From: Chloroflexota bacterium
Lineage (GTDB): Bacteria > Chloroflexota > UBA6077 > FW602-bin22 > JAMCYS01
Assembly (NCBI GenBank): GCA_023473795.1
Contig: JAMCYS010000160.1
Coordinates: forward strand, 1 to 58,270
Direction of reading: 5' to 3'
Length of the DNA: 58,270 bases
Part shown: positions 23,956 through 31,654 of the stretch, piece after piece
How positions within the stretch are numbered: position 1 is the stretch's first letter
Layout of the letters: each line of letters begins with the position of its first letter
Program-made: the position numbers and the translations under genes
Notes under the pieces: model-generated
The model's input: the letters and a program-made list of their open reading frames with translations, nothing else
Told to the model about the DNA's origin: nothing
Database searches by the model: none

Positions 23956-25062
23956 TTATGTGAACTTGCCCCGGCCCGCGATGGGCCAAACGACTTCGAC
24001 CTTGCCATCCCTAATGCCATACAGCTCGTCGTGCAAGCAGACGGTGGTGTCGGAGTAGCCGACCAACCACTCGATCTTGTCGCCCACCTTGGGCGTGGGG
24101 CTCGGCTCGGCCATCTCGAAGAGGCCGTACTCCGCCGAGAGCCAGACCTTGGTCGTCTGGCCGCAGCCGAGTGGCAGCGGGTTGCCCATGTTGGCGCTGA
24201 GCGCCTTGATGCCGGCGTCGGTGACCACCCGCGTGGGATTGGGGCGGCTGATAACGGTGGCGACCACGGTCAGGGCGTAGTCGTGGTCGACGTGCAGGTC
24301 CTCCCGATAATGCTTATCGCACCAGACGCCGCCGCCCGCCTTGACGTCGGTGACCCCTGGCACGAAGGCCGAGTACTGGTAGGTGGCGGTGCCGCCGCAA
24401 AGGACCATGGCGACTGGAATGCCGTTTTGCCGGCAAAGATCCGCCGAGCCTGTCAGCAAGCGCACACTTTGGAAGACGGTCTCCCGCCGCTCTTCGGGGG
24501 TGGCCTTCTGGGGACCGGCCGTGCCCTCCCAGGTCACCACGCCCAGGAAGTGCAGGCCCTCGCTTTGCTGTACCGCCTGCGCCAGCGCCACAACCGGCGC
24601 GCCCGGCTCGACGCCGCAGCGATTGAGGCCCGTGTTGACCTCGACCAGCACGCGTAACTCGACGCCCTGGGCGCGGGCAGCCTGGGCCAGCTCGCGCACG
24701 TTCTCGACGCTATCGACTGCCACCGCCACGTCCGTCTGCCGGCGCAGGTTGACCAGACGGGCGACCTTCTGCGGACCGACGATCTGGTTGACGATGACGA
24801 TGTCCTTGATGCCGGCGGCGGCCAGCACCTCGGCCTCGCTCAACTTGGCACAGCAGACGCCAACCGCTCCGGCGTCGAGCAGCTTGTGGGCGACGGCGGG
24901 GATCTTGATGCCCTTGGTGTGGGGCCGCCAGTTGACGCCGGCCTCGCGGAAGGTCGCCGTCAGGCGCCGGATGTTGCCTTCCAGCGCGTCGAGGTCCGCC
25001 AGCAGGGCGGGGGTGTCCAGGTCCCACTTGGAGTGGCCGATGGGGGTGAGGGCGCTGGTCAT
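23956..25062 (-). CDS. D-threonine aldolase / D-serine dehydratase-like PLP enzyme
   Basis: A 368-residue fold-type III PLP enzyme (alanine racemase N-terminal barrel plus the D-Ser dehydratase-like C-terminal domain). The family cleaves D-threonine or related D-3-hydroxy amino acids, or dehydrates D-serine. WDLDTPALLADLDALEGNI is the usual N-terminus, and RPHTKGIKIP (47-56) holds the PLP lysine, most likely Lys50. EVNTGLNRCGVEPG and VLCGGTATYQY are conserved barrel-end segments. A C-terminal CLHDELYG supplies the likely metal-binding His. The start at 25062 has GGAG 9 nt upstream. It is the first gene of the set-3 run (PLP enzyme, DUF4392, SBP, DppB, DppC). Substrate is inferred only. Confidence 0.85.
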   Translation of the reverse strand: MTSALTPIGHSKWDLDTPALLADLDALEGNIRRLTATFREAGVNWRPHTKGIKIPAVAHKLLDAGAVGVCCAKLSEAEVLAAAGIKDIVIVNQIVGPQKVARLVNLRRQTDVAVAVDSVENVRELAQAARAQGVELRVLVEVNTGLNRCGVEPGAPVVALAQAVQQSEGLHFLGVVTWEGTAGPQKATPEERRETVFQSVRLLTGSADLCRQNGIPVAMVLCGGTATYQYSAFVPGVTDVKAGGGVWCDKHYREDLHVDHDYALTVVATVISRPNPTRVVTDAGIKALSANMGNPLPLGCGQTTKVWLSAEYGLFEMAEPSPTPKVGDKIEWLVGYSDTTVCLHDELYGIRDGKVEVVWPIAGRGKFT

Positions 25063-25242
25063 CGTTGCGCTCCGTTCTCCTGGTCGCTGGGGGGAGCGGA
25101 ACCTCACCTCCAGCCCCTCCCCGAGGACGGGAAGGGAGAGCCGAGTCTCCCGGCCGACCTCTGCTCCAAACGGCTGAGGAGAGACGGGCGACGCCACGCG
25201 GTCCGAGGCAAACAGGCTTGCTATCCGAGAACCTGCTAACGA

Positions 25243-25271
25243 TCATTACCGAGCGATGGTCTGCTTGTCAA
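25243..25271 (-). promoter_or_regulatory. Possible promoter for the set-3 operon
   Basis: Perfect TTGACA (25271-25266) on the minus strand, a 17-nt spacer, but a poor -10 (TAATGA). The 25063-25387 gap is otherwise free of genes and contains a CTCACCTCCAGCCCCTCCCC-type repeat near 25104. Confidence 0.4.
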
Positions 25272-25387
25272 GGCCTCAGAGCAACCACTACTTGGCGGGA
25301 CACGCCGGAGGAGGGCGATGGCGGCGCCACCAGTTGACGCCGAGGGCCGGCGCGCCTATGCTGCGCCAAAGGGGCTGGAGGTGGGAT

Positions 25388-26518
25388 ATGGCGCTGGTGG
25401 ACGATATCAAGGATTTCGCGCTGGACCTCGGCTACTGCGCCGTAGGCATTGGCTCGGTGGAGCCGTTCGGCCAGTTCGCCCAGGCCCTGGAGGAGCGGCG
25501 AGAGGACTACGCCAAGTTCCCCTACCTCTGGCCTATGGTGGACCCGCGCAACGCGATGCCGGAGGCCAAGTCGCTCGTGGTGGTCGCCTACGATTACCAC
25601 GCCGCCGGCTTCCCCGCCGAACTGGTGGGCAAGATCGGCCGGGCCTACCAGGCGCGCTGCTATCTGGCGCCCGTGGAGCGGCTGCACGGCGCCCGGACCC
25701 AGCTGCTGCGCCAGTTTCTGGAGCGGGCCGGCTGCCGGGTGGGGCCCTGGGTAGGGTCGCGCACCGGCGTGCCGGAACGCCAGGCGGCGGCTCGTGCCGG
25801 CGTGGCCCAGTTCGGCCGCAACAACTTCGCCTGCGTGCCGGGGGTCGGCTCGTTCATCGTCGTTCACACCTTCAGCGTCGACGTCGAGCTGCCGCCGGAC
25901 GAGCCGACGGAGAGCCTGCATTGTCCGCCGAAGTGCCAGCTCTGTCGCCAGGCTTGCCCCACGGGGGCCATCACCGCGGACCAGCGGCTGAACCCGAGGC
26001 TGTGCGTGGCCTTCAATACCTTCACCACGCGGGGCGAAGAGACCGGCGTGCCCATCTACGTGCCCCGAGAGATCCGCCCCCAGATGGGCAGCTGGGTGCA
26101 CGGCTGCGACGTCTGCCAGGAGGTCTGCCCCAAGAACCAGCGCAAGCTGCAGGCGAACCTGCCGGTGGACCCGTTCCTGGCCAGGAAGGCGCGGGAGTTC
26201 GACCTGTTCTCGCTGTTGGGGATGACGGACGAGTACTACCGGCGGGTTGTGCAGCCAATGATGTACAACTACCTGCGCGACCAGAGCCTCTTCCGGCGCA
26301 ACGCGGCGATCGCCCTGGGCAACGGCGGCGATCGGGAGGCGGTGCCGGCCCTGGCCCAGGCGCTGGGCGATCCGGCCGAGGTGGTCCGGGCGCACGCCGC
26401 CTGGGCTCTGGGACGGCTGGGCGGGCGGCAGGCGCGCCAGGCGCTGGCCGCGGCCCGGGGGCGCGAGACCGGCCCGGCGGCGGAGGAGATCGAGGCGGCC
26501 CTCGCCGTGGTTGGCTAG
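25388..26518 (+). CDS. QueG-like epoxyqueuosine reductase family iron-sulfur protein
   Basis: A 376-residue cytoplasmic protein related to QueG, the corrinoid-dependent enzyme that makes queuosine in tRNA. The N-terminal half matches the QueG/reductive dehalogenase fold, with GAGVAQFGRNNF-like text at ARAGVAQFGRNNFACV. Two 4Fe-4S clusters are seen: CQLCRQACP near 185 and CDVCQEVCP near 240. The C-terminal 70 residues are HEAT-like repeats (ALGNGGDREAVPALAQAL, then AAWALGRLGG). The family includes paralogues that do not act on queuosine; no queuosine genes are nearby. ATG at 25388 follows GGAGGTGGGAT. It is divergent from the set-3 operon. Confidence 0.78.
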   Translation: MALVDDIKDFALDLGYCAVGIGSVEPFGQFAQALEERREDYAKFPYLWPMVDPRNAMPEAKSLVVVAYDYHAAGFPAELVGKIGRAYQARCYLAPVERLHGARTQLLRQFLERAGCRVGPWVGSRTGVPERQAAARAGVAQFGRNNFACVPGVGSFIVVHTFSVDVELPPDEPTESLHCPPKCQLCRQACPTGAITADQRLNPRLCVAFNTFTTRGEETGVPIYVPREIRPQMGSWVHGCDVCQEVCPKNQRKLQANLPVDPFLARKAREFDLFSLLGMTDEYYRRVVQPMMYNYLRDQSLFRRNAAIALGNGGDREAVPALAQALGDPAEVVRAHAAWALGRLGGRQARQALAAARGRETGPAAEEIEAALAVVG

Positions 26519-26532
26519 GGCGGGCTGGAGAG

Positions 26533-26570
26533 CTCCGTGGCCCGGGCCTGAGGTAGTCCGGGCCGCGGAG
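26533..26570. terminator. Bidirectional terminator hairpin
   Basis: 13-bp stem (26533-26545 with 26558-26570, one G-U pair), 12-nt loop, between the convergent ends of the QueG-like and Gly/Met-repeat genes. Confidence 0.6.
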
Positions 26571-26582
26571 TGGCGATCCCTG

Positions 26583-27386
26583 CTAGCTTCCCACTTCATG
26601 TAGGCCGACGAACGTGCCGTGCCAGGTGTGGTACCAGATCTGGCCGGTGAAGGCGTTCACCGAGAGCATGCCGTTCACCTGGCCGTCCCGCAGGGTATGC
26701 ACGGTGTAGTAACCATAGAACTGGTCGGGCGTCTCCGTGCTGTCCCCTGGCCGGTTCTGGTCTAGCCATTGCTGGGCCAGTTGCCGCGCCTGCTCGGGCG
26801 AGACGGACTCGCTGCCGGTCGGTGTGCCCCAGCCAAAGCGGCCGCCCATCGACCAGCCGGCCATCATGCCGTACTTGGTGTTCCACATCATGTTCGGGCC
26901 CGGCTCGGGGATGACCGCGCCGCCGTACTTGTTCACCAGGAGTTCGAAAGCGCCCCGACCACTGCTCTCTTCCTTGACGATGGCGTAGAAGTTGTACTGG
27001 AATTCCATTACCTCGTCGACCGCCAGCCCCTGATAGCCAGCGTTGGCTACGTAGCTCTTTACCTGGTCGACGGCCTGCGCCAGGGTCAGCGCCTGGCCGC
27101 CCGAACTCTGCCCGTACCAGCCGCCCATCATGCCGCCCGGTCCATAGCCGCCCATCATGCCGCCTGGCCCGTAGCCGCCCATCATGCCGCCCGGTCCATA
27201 GCCGCCCATCATGCCGCCTGGCCCGTAGCCGCCCATCATGCCCCCCGGCCCATAGCCAAACGTCCCGCCCCCGGGGCCCGACCCGCCCGCGGGGCCCGAC
27301 TGGGCAAACACCGGGGTGGCGACCAAGGCCACAGCCAGCGCCAGCACCACTGCCAGGCCGGCGAAGATCGCGTTGCGTCGCATCAT
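26583..27386 (-). CDS. Exported PepSY-like protein with GPGGMMGGY tandem repeats
   Basis: A 267-residue exported protein. Residues about 3-29 form a signal peptide (NAIFAGLAVVLALAVALVA, ending VFAQ). Next come five tandem 9-residue repeats YGPGGMMGG (about residues 45-90), rich in Met and Gly. The C-terminal part has two PepSY-like modules: LTLAQAVDQVKSYV..LAVDEVMEFQYNFYAIV and SPEQARQLAQQWLDQN..VNAFTGQIWYHTWHG. The Met repeats may bind Cu(I) or Ag(I) outside the membrane. The setting next to a Met-rich sensor kinase supports that but does not prove it. The start MM at 27386 has AAGGAGG about 10 nt upstream. The 27-nt repeats could recombine and change copy number. Confidence 0.75.
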   Translation of the reverse strand: MMRRNAIFAGLAVVLALAVALVATPVFAQSGPAGGSGPGGGTFGYGPGGMMGGYGPGGMMGGYGPGGMMGGYGPGGMMGGYGPGGMMGGWYGQSSGGQALTLAQAVDQVKSYVANAGYQGLAVDEVMEFQYNFYAIVKEESSGRGAFELLVNKYGGAVIPEPGPNMMWNTKYGMMAGWSMGGRFGWGTPTGSESVSPEQARQLAQQWLDQNRPGDSTETPDQFYGYYTVHTLRDGQVNGMLSVNAFTGQIWYHTWHGTFVGLHEVGS

Positions 27387-27469
27387 AGTCTGTCTTCCTC
27401 CTTGCGAACGCCGGACTGCCTCCGGCCAACTCAACCGACAACCGCTTCTCGAAACGGACGCGGCCAGTC

Positions 27470-27697
27470 TCAGGACAGGTCGCGCCTGGCCTGCTCGAAC
27501 TCGGCCTGGCTGATCTCGCCGCGGGCGTAGCGCCGCTTCAGCAGTTCGAGCGGCGACTCCGGTTCCGTCCCGCCGAAGCCGCCCAGGCCCCGCACGAGGA
27601 CCCAGACGACGAGGGCGATGAGAAGGACCCAGACGATCATTCCAAATCCCATGCCGAGCCCGCCCAGCAAACCGTAGCCGCCGTAGAAACCCATCAT
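27470..27697 (-). CDS. Small membrane protein with SHOCT domain
   Basis: A 75-residue protein with one Gly-rich membrane helix (GMIVWVLLIALVVWVLV) and a C-terminal SHOCT motif, PLELLKRRYARGEISQAEFE. SHOCT tails are short oligomerisation modules found in many small membrane proteins, often near metal and stress genes. The start at MMGFYGG fits a GGAAGGGG about 13 nt upstream. It is 83 nt before the Gly/Met-repeat gene and probably in one transcript with it, downstream of the two-component system. Confidence 0.8.
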   Translation of the reverse strand: MMGFYGGYGLLGGLGMGFGMIVWVLLIALVVWVLVRGLGGFGGTEPESPLELLKRRYARGEISQAEFEQARRDLS

Positions 27698-27788
27698 TTG
27701 GCTATTCCCCTTCCGCCGACCAGGCCCTGCGAAGAGCGCCCCCGGCCGGCCTTCTTGCTCTGTCGAAAACAAGAATAGCGAGACGAGG

Positions 27789-27829
27789 TCAAGCCTAGAT
27801 GGGGGATCGGTTCAAGATTTGATCAAGAT
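27789..27829 (-). promoter_or_regulatory. Direct repeats, candidate response-regulator site
   Basis: TTCAAGAT (27811-27818) and ATCAAGAT (27822-27829) are 11 bp apart in phase, with a further TCAAG at 27789 two turns away. 11-bp direct repeats are the usual binding layout of OmpR-family regulators such as the one encoded at 29242. They lie about 100 nt upstream of the SHOCT gene. A TTGACC overlaps the proximal repeat on the minus strand but has no good -10. Confidence 0.4.
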
Positions 27830-27909
27830 GGGGAATTGTCTGTGGCTTCGCGGACTGTCACTGAGAAGAACAAATGGTGGTGTTTGGTAGGGTCGACCGG
27901 CGACGCCAT

Positions 27910-27969
27910 GTTTGGAGTGCGCAGGCTTGCCTGCGCTTTGGAAAGCGGCGGCTCGCCGCCGCACTCCAC
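27910..27969. repeat. Compact double-hairpin repeat (family B)
   Basis: TTTGGAGTGC, then an 8-bp hairpin (27919-27926 with 27929-27936), CTTTGGAAA, a second 8-bp hairpin (27945-27952 with 27955-27962) and GCACTCCA. The ends are inverted copies of each other. It lies in the 354-nt gap between the sensor kinase and SHOCT genes. A larger member of the family is at 43055-43206. Confidence 0.7.
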
Positions 27970-28051
27970 ATTGGCTTTGCCCGCGCCGCAGAGGGGGCCA
28001 CCCTCCACGGCCGTTCAGCAAATGCCCATTCTCGTAAGAATTCCTCTACAC

Positions 28052-29245
28052 CTATGGCCTGTCGGCACTGGGCAAGGTGAAGGTGAAGGTGGAGCCCTGG
28101 CCGGCGCCGGGGCTCTCCGCCCTGATCGTGCCGCCCTGAGCTTCGACCAGGTGGCGAGTGATCGTGAGGCCGATGCCGCTGCCGCCCCGGGCGCGCGAGC
28201 GCGAGGCGTCGACGCGATAGAAGCGCTCGAAGAGGTGGGGCAAGTGCTCGGGGGCGATGCCGATGCCCGTGTCGGCCACGGCAAACTCGACCTGGTGGGG
28301 GAGGGCGCGGACTCGCACCGTCGCTTCGCCGCCGGCAGGAGTGTAGCGCAACGCGTTGCCCAGCAGATTGGTCAACACCTGCACGGCCCGGTCCTTGTCG
28401 GCCAGAACCGCCGGCAGCCCCGCCGGCACCACCAGCGCCAGAGCCAGCCCCTTCTCCACGAACTGAGGACTCAAGCGCGCCGTTGCCACCTCCACCAGCT
28501 TCTGGGGCGCCACCGGCCGGGGGTGAAGCGGGATCTGGCGGGCCTCGGCCCGCGATAGCTCCTGGAGGTCGTCGACGAGGCGACGCAGTCGCCGAGTCTC
28601 GCCGTGCAGGAGGGCGAAAGTAGCGGCCGAGGGCTCCACCACGCCGTCGAGCAACCCCTCCGCGTAGCCCTCCAGGGTGGTAAGCGGGGTGCGCAGCTCG
28701 TGGGCGACGTCGCCGATCAGGGCCAGGCGACGCCGCTCGTCCTCCTCCAGCGAGGCCGCCATTTGATTGAAGCTGTCGCGCAAATCCGCCAACTCGTCGC
28801 TGCCGCCGGCCGGCACGCGTTCGGCGTAGTGGCCGGCGGCGATGCGGTGGCTGGCCACGGCCATGCGGCGCACGGGCTGCACGATGCGCCGGGTGAAGAA
28901 GAAGCTGGCCAGCGCCGCCGCCACCAGCCCGGCGAGCGAGGCCAGCAGCAGCGAGGACGTCACCGCCTCGCGGAAGGTCACGGTGACGCTCTCCGTCATG
29001 GCGCGCGTCATACTAGCACCCATCATGCCCATGCCGTCGCCCATCATGCCGAACATTGAGCGGTTGAAGATGGTGGGCGCCAGGTAGCTCACCGCCAGGA
29101 AGAGGGTGAGCACGCCTACCGCCACTACCAGGATGTAGGAGAGAAACAGCTTGCTGCCGATGCCGCCCCCTAGTCCCCGCGCCATTGGGGCTCCAGGGAC
29201 GCTAGGTTCGAGTCGCGCCTCTGTCTCGACCTGCTTGTCGATCAC
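28052..29245 (-). CDS. Sensor histidine kinase with Met-rich periplasmic loop
   Basis: A 397-residue membrane kinase of the BaeS/CpxA layout. TM1 is at about 32-57 and TM2 at 97-117. A HAMP linker follows (RRIVQPVRRMAVASHRIAAGHY), then the HisKA box with His182 in DVAHELRTPLTTLEGY, and HATPase_c with NLLGNALRYTP, VADTGIGI and GGSGIGLTI. The short outer loop (58-96) reads SMFGMMGDGMGMMGASM and holds about eight Met residues and no Cys or His, which suggests Cu(I)/Ag(I) sensing. GTG start overlaps the stop of the response-regulator gene by 4 nt (GTGA), so the two are co-translated. Confidence 0.92.
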   Translation of the reverse strand: MIDKQVETEARLEPSVPGAPMARGLGGGIGSKLFLSYILVVAVGVLTLFLAVSYLAPTIFNRSMFGMMGDGMGMMGASMTRAMTESVTVTFREAVTSSLLLASLAGLVAAALASFFFTRRIVQPVRRMAVASHRIAAGHYAERVPAGGSDELADLRDSFNQMAASLEEDERRRLALIGDVAHELRTPLTTLEGYAEGLLDGVVEPSAATFALLHGETRRLRRLVDDLQELSRAEARQIPLHPRPVAPQKLVEVATARLSPQFVEKGLALALVVPAGLPAVLADKDRAVQVLTNLLGNALRYTPAGGEATVRVRALPHQVEFAVADTGIGIAPEHLPHLFERFYRVDASRSRARGGSGIGLTITRHLVEAQGGTIRAESPGAGQGSTFTFTLPSADRP

Positions 29246-29952
29246 CGGGCCTCTCCCTCCGGCTCGAAGCGGTAGCCGGCGCCGCGCACGGTGACGAGCA
29301 GGCGGGGCCGGGCCGGGTCGTCCTCTATCTTCTTGCGCAGCGAGGCCACGTGGACATCGACTACGTGGTCGTCGCCGTAGAAGTCGTAGCCCCAGACCTT
29401 TTCGAGGAGCTGCTCGCGGGTGAAGACCCTGCCCGGCGAGCCGGCGAGGGCGGTCAGCAGCCTGTACTCCAGGGGCGTCAGGGCAACCTCCGCGCCGCCT
29501 TTCAGCACGCGATGGCCGGCCAGATCGAGCGTCAGGTCGCCGAAGGAGAGCGGTCGCGGCTCCTCTACGTCGGCGCCGGCCGTCGCGCCGCGCGGGCGGC
29601 GCAGCATGGCCTTGACGCGCGCCACCAGCTCGCGCGGCGAGAAAGGCTTGGTGAGGTAGTCGTCGGCGCCCACGGACAAGCCCACGATCTTGTCGATCTC
29701 CGCGGCGCGAGCCGTGAGCATGATGACGTAGGCGTTGGAGAAGAGGCGTACTTGCCGGCAGACTTCGACGCCGTCCAGACCCGGCAGCATCACGTCGAGG
29801 ACGATGACGTCGGGGCGCTCGCGCTGGACCAGGTCCAGGCCGGCCTGGCCGTCCTGGGCGGTGAGGACGGCGAAGCCCTCGCGTTCGAGATAGCCGCGCA
29901 CGAGGCCCAGTAGGCTCGCCTCGTCGTCGACCACCAGCACCTTCGTCGCCAC
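29242..29952 (-). CDS. OmpR-family response regulator
   Basis: A 236-residue two-domain regulator. The receiver (1-118) has VDDE with Asp9/Asp10, the phosphorylated Asp53 in VIVLDVMLPGLDG and Lys in DYLTKPFSPREL. The C-terminal winged helix contains LTPLEYRLLTALAGSPGRVF, VWGYDF and VDVHVASLRKKIEDDP. The start is a GTG at 29952 with GAAGGATC upstream; a longer frame has no ribosome site. It is the partner of the Met-rich kinase that follows and may control the SHOCT and Gly/Met-repeat genes through the direct repeats near 27800. Confidence 0.93.
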   Translation of the reverse strand: MATKVLVVDDEASLLGLVRGYLEREGFAVLTAQDGQAGLDLVQRERPDVIVLDVMLPGLDGVEVCRQVRLFSNAYVIMLTARAAEIDKIVGLSVGADDYLTKPFSPRELVARVKAMLRRPRGATAGADVEEPRPLSFGDLTLDLAGHRVLKGGAEVALTPLEYRLLTALAGSPGRVFTREQLLEKVWGYDFYGDDHVVDVHVASLRKKIEDDPARPRLLVTVRGAGYRFEPEGEAR

Positions 29953-30464
29953 TACGCCGATCCTTCGCGGTAGAACTCTCTGGGGGATTGTACCCCAGAT
30001 GGCCTGAGCGCGCTCGGGGGCTATTGTAACGCGCCGCGGTCGCCGGGCCAAGGCGGGGCCTCAGGGGTCACGGTTACGGCAGGGTGGAGCGGCCTCAGGT
30101 AGGCGAGCCTAGTGGAAGGCAAGGAGCTGGCCCGGGTGGAATGGGGATTAGCACGCCCGCGCCCGACGGAGGTACGGGGGCGGTGAGCCGCCCTACCACG
30201 AACCGAACGGTGGTTACTTGTAGTAGCGCAGTCACGTGCCCCCACGGTTAGGGGGTTGCCGCGGCCGTACCTCTGGCATGCTCAGCCTGCTCGTAGTGAG
30301 CGCTTTAGCGCTTCGTCTGGTCCCCAAAGGGGAAGGAGAAAGCGCTGAAGCGCTCACTACAAACGCCGAAGGTGGCGTTCCCGAGGCAAGCAGTCGGTAG
30401 ATTGGGCGACTGGCCGCGGCTCGTGTGCCGACGGTCGGGGACAGAGCACGCCATCTCTTGGTTC
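29953..30464. repeat. Gene-free gap with family C hairpin repeats
   Basis: No credible ORF. Inverted family C copies at 30291-30313 (TCGTAGTGAGCGCTTTAGCG) and 30340-30365 (ending CACTACAAACG) enclose a TCCCC/GGGGA hairpin at about 30321-30333. A worn copy is at about 30216-30240 (CTTGTAGTAGCGCAGTCACG). Confidence 0.65.
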
Positions 30465-31511
30465 CTAGTAGTCCTCCAAGACCCGGGAGATGATGGCGAG
30501 GCTCTTTTCCAGGGCCTCGACGGGGGCGTCCTCGGTGATGCCGATGGCCAGGCCGCGCTTGCCGCCCCAATCGGCCAGCAGCTGGCGGGTGTGGGCCTCT
30601 ATCTCCGCCGGCGGGGCGATGTGCATGTTGCTGGTGAAGTTGATCCAGAGGGCCTTGCCCGGCCAGAGCTCGCGCGCCTCGGCCAGGGAGACGTTGCCCA
30701 TCGGCGGCGGGGTGAGGGCCTCGATGACGTCGACGTCGGCCGCCGCGATCTCGTCCTTGAGCGCCGCCAGCCGGCCATCCATGTGCGAGCCGATCAGCTT
30801 GCCGCTGCCGGCGAGGGCCGCGCGTACCCGCTGGTAGACCGGCGCGATGTAGTCGCGGAAGCGCTCGCGACTGACCACGTCGCCGCTGATGTTGTCGCCC
30901 ATCAGCACCATCTCCACCGGGGCCCCGGCCGCCAGGGCGAACAGCTCCTCGTAGCGCCGGCGCATGGTGTGGTAGAGCGAGTCGAAGAGGTCGCGGCGGG
31001 TATGGAAGTCAAGGGCGAAGCGCTCCATGCCCATCAGGAAGTAGAGCATCTCCTGCAGGGGCGTCTTGGCGATGCGCGCGTAGACCAGGCCGTCGCCGCC
31101 GATGCGCCGCCGCGCCTCGCGGATGTAGTCGTAGTTATCCGCGAAGACGGCGTCCTGGAAGTAGTACTCCAGCACCCGGTAGTCGTCGGGTTCCTTGATG
31201 AAGTGCTCGACGATCCAGTTGGAGGTGGCGTAGGCGCCCTCGGGGCGCAGCGTCTCCCAGACCTCGCCGACGGGGGTGACGATGGTGCGCCGGACGCGCC
31301 GCTCGCCGTCCTGCCAGTACTCGCGGCTGAGGATCTCGACGTCGCGGTGACGCTCCACGTGGGCGGGCGGGCGCAGCACCAGGCCGACGCCGAGGTTGCG
31401 CGCCAGGCGCTCGCCCTGGCCCCGGGGCAGGGTGCTGGCGAAGGCGGTGAGGGGCACGCGGTCGGGCTCGCCCCAGGTGATGGCGGTGAGGATGCGTTCC
31501 CTTATGTCCAC
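30465..31511 (-). CDS. URO-D family protein (uroporphyrinogen decarboxylase-like), copy 2
   Basis: A 348-residue TIM-barrel protein of the URO-D/MtaA superfamily. The N-terminal IRERILTAITWGEPDRVPL is characteristic of the non-HemE branch, and SHMDGRLAALKDEIAAADVD and LADWGGKRGLAIGIT match the C-terminal strands that bind substrate or corrinoid in methyltransferases. It has little similarity to copy 1 (6657-7736) beyond the fold. GTG start at 31511 with AGGAGG spaced 6 nt; the longer open frame upstream has no such site. It has its own extended -10 promoter and stands alone between a two-component system and an MFS gene. Reaction unknown. Confidence 0.8.
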   Translation of the reverse strand: MDIRERILTAITWGEPDRVPLTAFASTLPRGQGERLARNLGVGLVLRPPAHVERHRDVEILSREYWQDGERRVRRTIVTPVGEVWETLRPEGAYATSNWIVEHFIKEPDDYRVLEYYFQDAVFADNYDYIREARRRIGGDGLVYARIAKTPLQEMLYFLMGMERFALDFHTRRDLFDSLYHTMRRRYEELFALAAGAPVEMVLMGDNISGDVVSRERFRDYIAPVYQRVRAALAGSGKLIGSHMDGRLAALKDEIAAADVDVIEALTPPPMGNVSLAEARELWPGKALWINFTSNMHIAPPAEIEAHTRQLLADWGGKRGLAIGITEDAPVEALEKSLAIISRVLEDY

Positions 31512-31544
31512 GTCCGGCCTCCTGGGCTCTCGATTGACCGGGCG

Positions 31545-31553
31545 ATTATAGCA
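31545..31553 (-). promoter_or_regulatory. Extended -10 promoter of URO-D copy 2
   Basis: Minus-strand TGC then a perfect TATAAT (31550-31545). Predicted start about 31538, giving a 27-nt leader with AGGAGG. No strong -35. Confidence 0.55.
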
Positions 31554-31619
31554 CCCTCGCCCCAGCATAAGCCCCCCGGCGGGCGACCGCCGGCGGGCTG
31601 ATTGCCAGGGCAATTGCCG

Positions 31620-31648
31620 TTGACACTCATTGAGGGCGGGGGTACACT
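31620..31648 (+). promoter_or_regulatory. Promoter of a leaderless MFS gene
   Basis: TTGACA (31620-31625), 17-nt spacer, TACACT (31643-31648). The GTG start codon is at 31655, which is where transcription should begin. Confidence 0.65.
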
Positions 31649-31654
31649 CGCCCG

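Noticed and set aside
27121-27260. Regular 27-nt repeats that could suggest a CRISPR array
   Set aside because: There are no spacers; the repeats are contiguous, in frame and code for YGPGGMMGG.
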